Assembly (NCBI GenBank): GCA_963742715.1
Contig: CAVUMR010000002.1
Span: 992,001 to 1,056,000, forward strand
DNA: 64,000 nt
Source: CAVUMR01 sp963742715
GTDB taxonomy: Bacteria > Actinomycetota > Actinomycetes > Mycobacteriales > Micromonosporaceae
Reading direction: 5' to 3'
In this document: positions 60,260 to 64,000 of the stretch, piece by piece
Numbering within the stretch: position 1 is the stretch's first letter
Layout: every line of letters begins with the position of its first letter
The notes under the pieces: generated by a model
Database searches by the model: none
Told to the model about the DNA's origin: nothing
What the model saw: the letters and a program-made list of their open reading frames with translations, nothing else
Position numbers and translations under genes: made by a program

Positions 60260-61702
60260 ATGCGCGGGCCGGTGGCACAGGTCCGGGACGACTACCGCGG
60301 CCGGCGGGTGGTGGTCGGCGGCGCCGGGGTGGCCGGCGCGGCGTCGGCGGCGGGCCTGCTCGCGATCGGGGCCGAGGTGACCGTGGTGGACCGGTCGCCG
60401 TCGGACCGGCTGGACGAACTGGCCGGCCGCGGCTGCAAGGTGGTGGTGGCGGACGGTGTGGAAGGCATTGCGGATGGCCTCTTCGATGGAGTGACCGACC
60501 TGGTTGTCTCGCCCGGCTTCCGGCCCGGGCATCCGCTGGTGGCCGCCGCCGCCGAGGCCGGGATCGACGTGTACTGCGAGCCGGAGCTGGCCTGGCGGCT
60601 GCGCGGACCGAACCCGGCGCCGTGGCTGGCGATCACCGGTACCAACGGCAAGACCACCACGGTGACGATGCTGGAGGCGATCCTCGCCGCGGCCGGGCAC
60701 CGCACCGCCGCGCTCGGCAACATCGGCGAACCGCTGGTGACCGCGGTCCTCGAGGAGGACCGGTACGACGTGCTCGCCGTGGAGCTGTCCAGCTTCCAGC
60801 TGCACTGGTCCCGGCTGCTCGCGCCGGAATTCGGCGCGCTGCTCAACCTGGCCGACGACCACCTGGAATGGCACGGCACGATGCGCGCGTACACCACCGC
60901 CAAGACCGCGGTGTGGCGGTCGGCCGACGACGACGAGGGCATCGCGGTGGGCAACCTCGACGACGCGCTGACCGCGGTCGCGTTCCGCCGGGTGTCCGGT
61001 CACCGGGTCGGCGTCACGCTGGAGCCACCCGTACCCGGCCAGCTCGGCGTCCGGGACGGCGTGCTGGTGGACTGCGCGTTCCCCGGTCCGGACGATGCCG
61101 GAGTCGAACTGCTCGGCGCCGACACGATCCGCCCGCCCGGCCCGCACAACGTCAGCAACGCGCTTGCCGCCGCCGCGCTCGCGCGCGGTTTCGGGGTACC
61201 GGCCGAAGCGGTCCGGGACGGCCTGGCCGGGTACACCCCGCAGGCGCACCGCAACCAGCTCGTCACCACGGTCGCCGGGGTCCGGTACGTGGACGACAGC
61301 AAGGCCACCAACCCGCACGCCGCGCAGGCGTCGCTGCTCGCGTACCCCCGGGTGGTCTGGATCGCCGGCGGGCAGCTCAAGGGCGTTGCGGTGGACGACC
61401 TGGTCAGCTGCGTCGCCGGTCGGCTGGCCGGTGCGGTCCTGTTGGGGGTCGACCGTGGTCAGCTCGCCGCGGCGCTGGCCCGACACGCCCCTGAGGTCCC
61501 GGTGATAGAGGTATCGAGGACCGATGATGTCGCCATGGGGGAGGCCGTCAACGCCGCCGCCGGTCTGGCGCGGTCCGGCGACACCGTGCTGCTCGCACCC
61601 GCGGCGGCGTCGCTGGACATGTTCTCGAGCTACGCGCACCGGGGTCGGCAGTTCGCGGCCGAGGTGGCCAAGCTGGACGACGCGCCGCCGGAGCAGCGGT
61701 GA
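60260..61702 (+). CDS. murD: UDP-MurNAc-L-alanine:D-glutamate ligase
   Basis: Adds D-Glu to UDP-MurNAc-L-Ala. The 480-residue protein has an N-terminal UDP-binding Rossmann segment (VVVGGAGVAGAASAAGLLAIG), P-loop GTNGKTTT at 127-134, VELSSFQL, NLADDHLEWHG, VDDSKATNPHAA and the C-terminal LLAPAAASLDMFSSYAHRG. ATG 60260 is chosen, 2 nt after the mraY stop and with GGTGAG upstream; a TTG at 60254 that overlaps the stop is possible. Overlaps ftsW by 4 nt. Confidence 0.95.
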   Translation: MRGPVAQVRDDYRGRRVVVGGAGVAGAASAAGLLAIGAEVTVVDRSPSDRLDELAGRGCKVVVADGVEGIADGLFDGVTDLVVSPGFRPGHPLVAAAAEAGIDVYCEPELAWRLRGPNPAPWLAITGTNGKTTTVTMLEAILAAAGHRTAALGNIGEPLVTAVLEEDRYDVLAVELSSFQLHWSRLLAPEFGALLNLADDHLEWHGTMRAYTTAKTAVWRSADDDEGIAVGNLDDALTAVAFRRVSGHRVGVTLEPPVPGQLGVRDGVLVDCAFPGPDDAGVELLGADTIRPPGPHNVSNALAAAALARGFGVPAEAVRDGLAGYTPQAHRNQLVTTVAGVRYVDDSKATNPHAAQASLLAYPRVVWIAGGQLKGVAVDDLVSCVAGRLAGAVLLGVDRGQLAAALARHAPEVPVIEVSRTDDVAMGEAVNAAAGLARSGDTVLLAPAAASLDMFSSYAHRGRQFAAEVAKLDDAPPEQR

Positions 61703-63102
61703 GCGCGACCAGCGACCGGGGCGGCTCGCCGGCCCGGACGGGGCTGCGCGCCTACCCCGATCCGTTCGCCGCGTTGCACGGGCTGCTGTCCCGTCCGCTC
61801 GCCTCGTACTACCTGCTCCTGTCCAGCGCCGGGCTGCTGCTCGTCATCGGCCTGGTGATGGTCTTCTCGGCCACCAGCGTCGACGCGTACCAGACCAGCG
61901 GAAACGCGTTCGCGGACGCCACCGAGCAGGCGATGTGGGCGTTGATCGGCATCGTCGCGTTCTGGATCGCGCAGCGGTTGCCGGTCGGCGCGTACCGACT
62001 GCTCGGCTACCCGTTGATGCTGGTCAGCGTGCTGGTGGCCGGCATGCTCGCGCTGTTCCCCAACATCGACACCGGCACCGTGCGTACCGACGACAACTGG
62101 GTGGTGGTCTCCGGCCTGCAGTTCCAGCCGTCCGAGATCGCGAAACTGGCGCTGGCGCTGTGGGGCGCCGACGTACTGGTGCGCAAGGGCGCGGAAGCCG
62201 CCGAGTGGAAGACGCTCGCGATGCCGCTGTTCCCCATCACCGGGCTGCTGTTCCTGCTGGTCGGGTACCGCGACCTCGGCACGATGATCTGCCTGCTGCT
62301 GGTCTTCCTCGGCCTGCTGTGGGTGACCGGGGTCCGGTTCCGGGTGTTCGGCAGCCTGTTCGGCATCGCGCTCGCCGGCGTGGTGCTGCTGATCTCCGCC
62401 GAGCCGTACCGGCTGCAGCGCATCCTCGCGTTCGGCGACCCGCAGCAGGTCAGCGACAGCACCGGCTGGCAGGCCATCCAGGGCTACTACGCCCTTGCCG
62501 ACGGCGGCTGGTTCGGCGTCGGGCTCGGTGAGGGCCGGCAGAAATGGGACTGGCTGCCGAACGCGCACAACGACTTCATCTTCGCGATCATCGGCGAGGA
62601 GCTGGGCGTGATCGGCAGCCTGGTGGTGCTCGGCCTGTTCGCCGTGCTGACCTACGCCGGCCTGCGCATCGCCCGCCGGGTGGCCGACCCGTTCCGGCGT
62701 ACCGTCGCCACCGGCTGCACCATCTGGATCGCCGGCCAGTCGGTGGTCAACATCGGCGCGGTGGTGGGCCTGCTGCCGATCACCGGGGTGCCGCTGCCGT
62801 TCATCTCGGCCGGTGGTACCGCGCTGGTCGTCACGTTGATCGCGATCGGGATGCTCGCCTCGTTCGCCCGCGCCGAGCCGGATGCCGCCCGGGCGCTACG
62901 GGCCCGCGCACCCGGCCGGTTGGCTCGACTACTGTGGGCACCGCTGCCGCCCGCGGTCGATGCCGGTGCGGTTCGTCGCGACCGTGCTCCGGCCGGCGCC
63001 GGGGCACCGGCGGCTCGTGCCGGTTCCACCGGATCCCGTACGGCGCGCAGTCAGACCGGGCGGTCGACCCGGTCCCGTACGCCGAAGGGAGATCGCCGGT
63101 GA
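61699..63102 (+). CDS. ftsW: Septal peptidoglycan glycosyltransferase FtsW
   Basis: SEDS-family lipid II polymerase that works with FtsI at the septum. The 467-residue protein has about ten membrane helices; markers include the VSGLQFQPSEIAKLAL loop with the catalytic Asp region, PNAHNDFIFAIIGEELGVIG and the C-terminal GLLPITGVPLPFISAGGT. The last 80 residues form a basic Arg/Ala/Gly tail in the cytosol, longer than usual. Starts at GTG 61699 within the murD stop and overlaps murG by GTGA. Confidence 0.95.
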   Translation: MSATSDRGGSPARTGLRAYPDPFAALHGLLSRPLASYYLLLSSAGLLLVIGLVMVFSATSVDAYQTSGNAFADATEQAMWALIGIVAFWIAQRLPVGAYRLLGYPLMLVSVLVAGMLALFPNIDTGTVRTDDNWVVVSGLQFQPSEIAKLALALWGADVLVRKGAEAAEWKTLAMPLFPITGLLFLLVGYRDLGTMICLLLVFLGLLWVTGVRFRVFGSLFGIALAGVVLLISAEPYRLQRILAFGDPQQVSDSTGWQAIQGYYALADGGWFGVGLGEGRQKWDWLPNAHNDFIFAIIGEELGVIGSLVVLGLFAVLTYAGLRIARRVADPFRRTVATGCTIWIAGQSVVNIGAVVGLLPITGVPLPFISAGGTALVVTLIAIGMLASFARAEPDAARALRARAPGRLARLLWAPLPPAVDAGAVRRDRAPAGAGAPAARAGSTGSRTARSQTGRSTRSRTPKGDRR

Positions 63103-64000
63103 GCCGGCTGCGTTCGGTGGTCCTGGCCGGTGGTGGCACCGGCGGACACATCTACCCGCTGCTGGCGTTCGCCGGCTGCCTGCGTCGGCACGATCCGGAT
63201 GTCCGGATCACCTGCCTCGGTACGCCGCGCGGCCTGGAAACCGAGATCATCCCGAACCGCGGGTACGACCTGGAGCTGGTCCCGGCGTACCCGCTGCCGC
63301 GCAAGCCCAACATCGACCTGCTCCGTACCCCCGGTCGGATGCTCCGGTCGAGTCAGGCCGCCCGCCGGGTGCTCGACGGAGTGGACGCGCAGGTGGTCGT
63401 CGGCTTCGGCGGCTACGTGGCGGTACCGGCGTACCTCGCCGCCTGGCGCCGGCGTACCCCGATCGTGATGCACGAGATCAACGTGCCGCCCGGGGTGGCC
63501 AACCGGATGGGCCTGCGGTTCAGCCGGAACATCGCGCTCGGCTTCGAACACCAGCGCGAGCAGATCCCCGCACTCAAGAACGCGCCGGTGGTGGGCGTGC
63601 CGCTACGGCCGGAGATCGCCCGACTCGACCGGGCCGCCCGCCGCGCGGAGGCGCGCGCGCACTTCGGCCTGCACCCGGACCTGCCGACCCTGTTCGTGTC
63701 CGGTGGTTCCCAGGGCGCACGCACCATCAACCTCGCGGTATCCGGTGCGGCTGCCGCCCTGACCTCGGCCGGTATCCAGGTGCTGCACGTGACCGGCGCG
63801 CGCAACGAGCCGGTCGCGGTACCGGCCGGACTGCCCGCGCCGTACCGCACCGTGCCGTACCTGTCCGAAATGGAGCTCGGGTACGCGGCCGCCGACCTGA
63901 TGGTGGCCCGCGGCGGGGCGATGACCTGCGCCGAGCTGGCCGCGGTCGGATTGCCGGCGGTGTACGTGCCGTACCCGCACTTCAACCGCGAGCAGTACCG
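63099..64000 (+). CDS. murG: MurG N-acetylglucosaminyltransferase (cut by window end)
   Basis: Transfers GlcNAc to lipid I, forming lipid II on the inner membrane face. About 300 codons are present, beginning GTG at 63099 with AAGGGAGA upstream and overlapping the ftsW stop. The N-terminal GGGTGGH motif is at residues 11-17, followed by GFGGYVAVPA and MHEINVPPGVANR; the second domain has FVSGGSQGARTIN and VARGGAMTCAELAAVGLPAVYVPYPH, the UDP-GlcNAc site. About 60 C-terminal residues lie beyond the window. Confidence 0.96.
   Translation, partial: MSRLRSVVLAGGGTGGHIYPLLAFAGCLRRHDPDVRITCLGTPRGLETEIIPNRGYDLELVPAYPLPRKPNIDLLRTPGRMLRSSQAARRVLDGVDAQVVVGFGGYVAVPAYLAAWRRRTPIVMHEINVPPGVANRMGLRFSRNIALGFEHQREQIPALKNAPVVGVPLRPEIARLDRAARRAEARAHFGLHPDLPTLFVSGGSQGARTINLAVSGAAAALTSAGIQVLHVTGARNEPVAVPAGLPAPYRTVPYLSEMELGYAAADLMVARGGAMTCAELAAVGLPAVYVPYPHFNREQY

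Overview
The window comes from a very GC-rich actinobacterium. GTG starts are common, MurE carries the meso-diaminopimelate signature, mycothiol-type enzymes and a complete dcw cluster are present, and the GTACC motif is strikingly frequent in codons. Gene order follows the Mycobacterium tuberculosis block running from Rv2179c (exoribonuclease) through Rv2178c (class II DAHP synthase), Rv2176/Rv2175c (PknL and its partner), Rv2174 (mannosyltransferase), Rv2173 (prenyl synthase), Rv2172c (MetF-like), Rv2170 (GNAT), Rv2169c (DUF3040) and then mraZ to murG (Rv2166c-Rv2153c). Accessory genes are inserted between these anchors. A member of the Micromonosporaceae is my best guess; this is inference, not proof.

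Region by region: 0-5 kb is a minus-strand sugar/glycerol group (secreted GH16 glucanase with CBM6, LacI regulator, DUF1028 protein, glycerol kinase) with a perfect LacI-type operator upstream. 5-10.8 kb holds the exoribonuclease, a phosphofructokinase with PPi-type residues, proC, and several small or hypothetical proteins. 10.9-13.4 kb holds a class II DAHP synthase and a threonine aldolase; both are broken by a dense run of single-base frameshifts. 13.5-25.8 kb contains secreted proteins, endonuclease IV, a PASTA kinase (PknL position) divergent from an Rv2175c-like DNA-binding protein, a split lycopene cyclase, a GT-C mannosyltransferase, a barstar-like protein, a prenyl diphosphate synthase and an XRE regulator. 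26-28.9 kb holds metF, a CDP-alcohol phosphatidyltransferase-like protein, a GNAT and a YbaK-type deacylase.

29-36 kb is an SOS mutagenesis cassette: a perfect LexA box, a structured leader of about 290 nt, a SAV_6107-type HEPN protein, imuA', imuB and dnaE2. A methyltransferase, a phosphodiesterase, dinB and a DUF3040 protein follow. 40-45 kb is a minus-strand moxR-DUF58-transglutaminase operon. leuS at 45.7 kb is preceded by what looks like a leaderless Leu-codon leader peptide and an intrinsic terminator, meaning ribosome-mediated attenuation.

48.6-64 kb is cell-wall synthesis: murT/gatD on the minus strand, then mraZ (with its own direct-repeat boxes over the promoter), rsmH, a six-copy 57-bp tandem repeat in which each unit ends in a Shine-Dalgarno and the next begins with a GTG start, then ftsL, ftsI, murE, murF, mraY, murD, ftsW and murG (cut by the window end). 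Most of the later junctions are 4-nt start/stop overlaps, so the cluster is translationally coupled. Several genes (pknL, the prenyl synthase gene, metF, the DAHP synthase gene, the leuS leader, murE) have a TANNNT -10 box 6-8 nt before the start codon, which points to leaderless transcripts.
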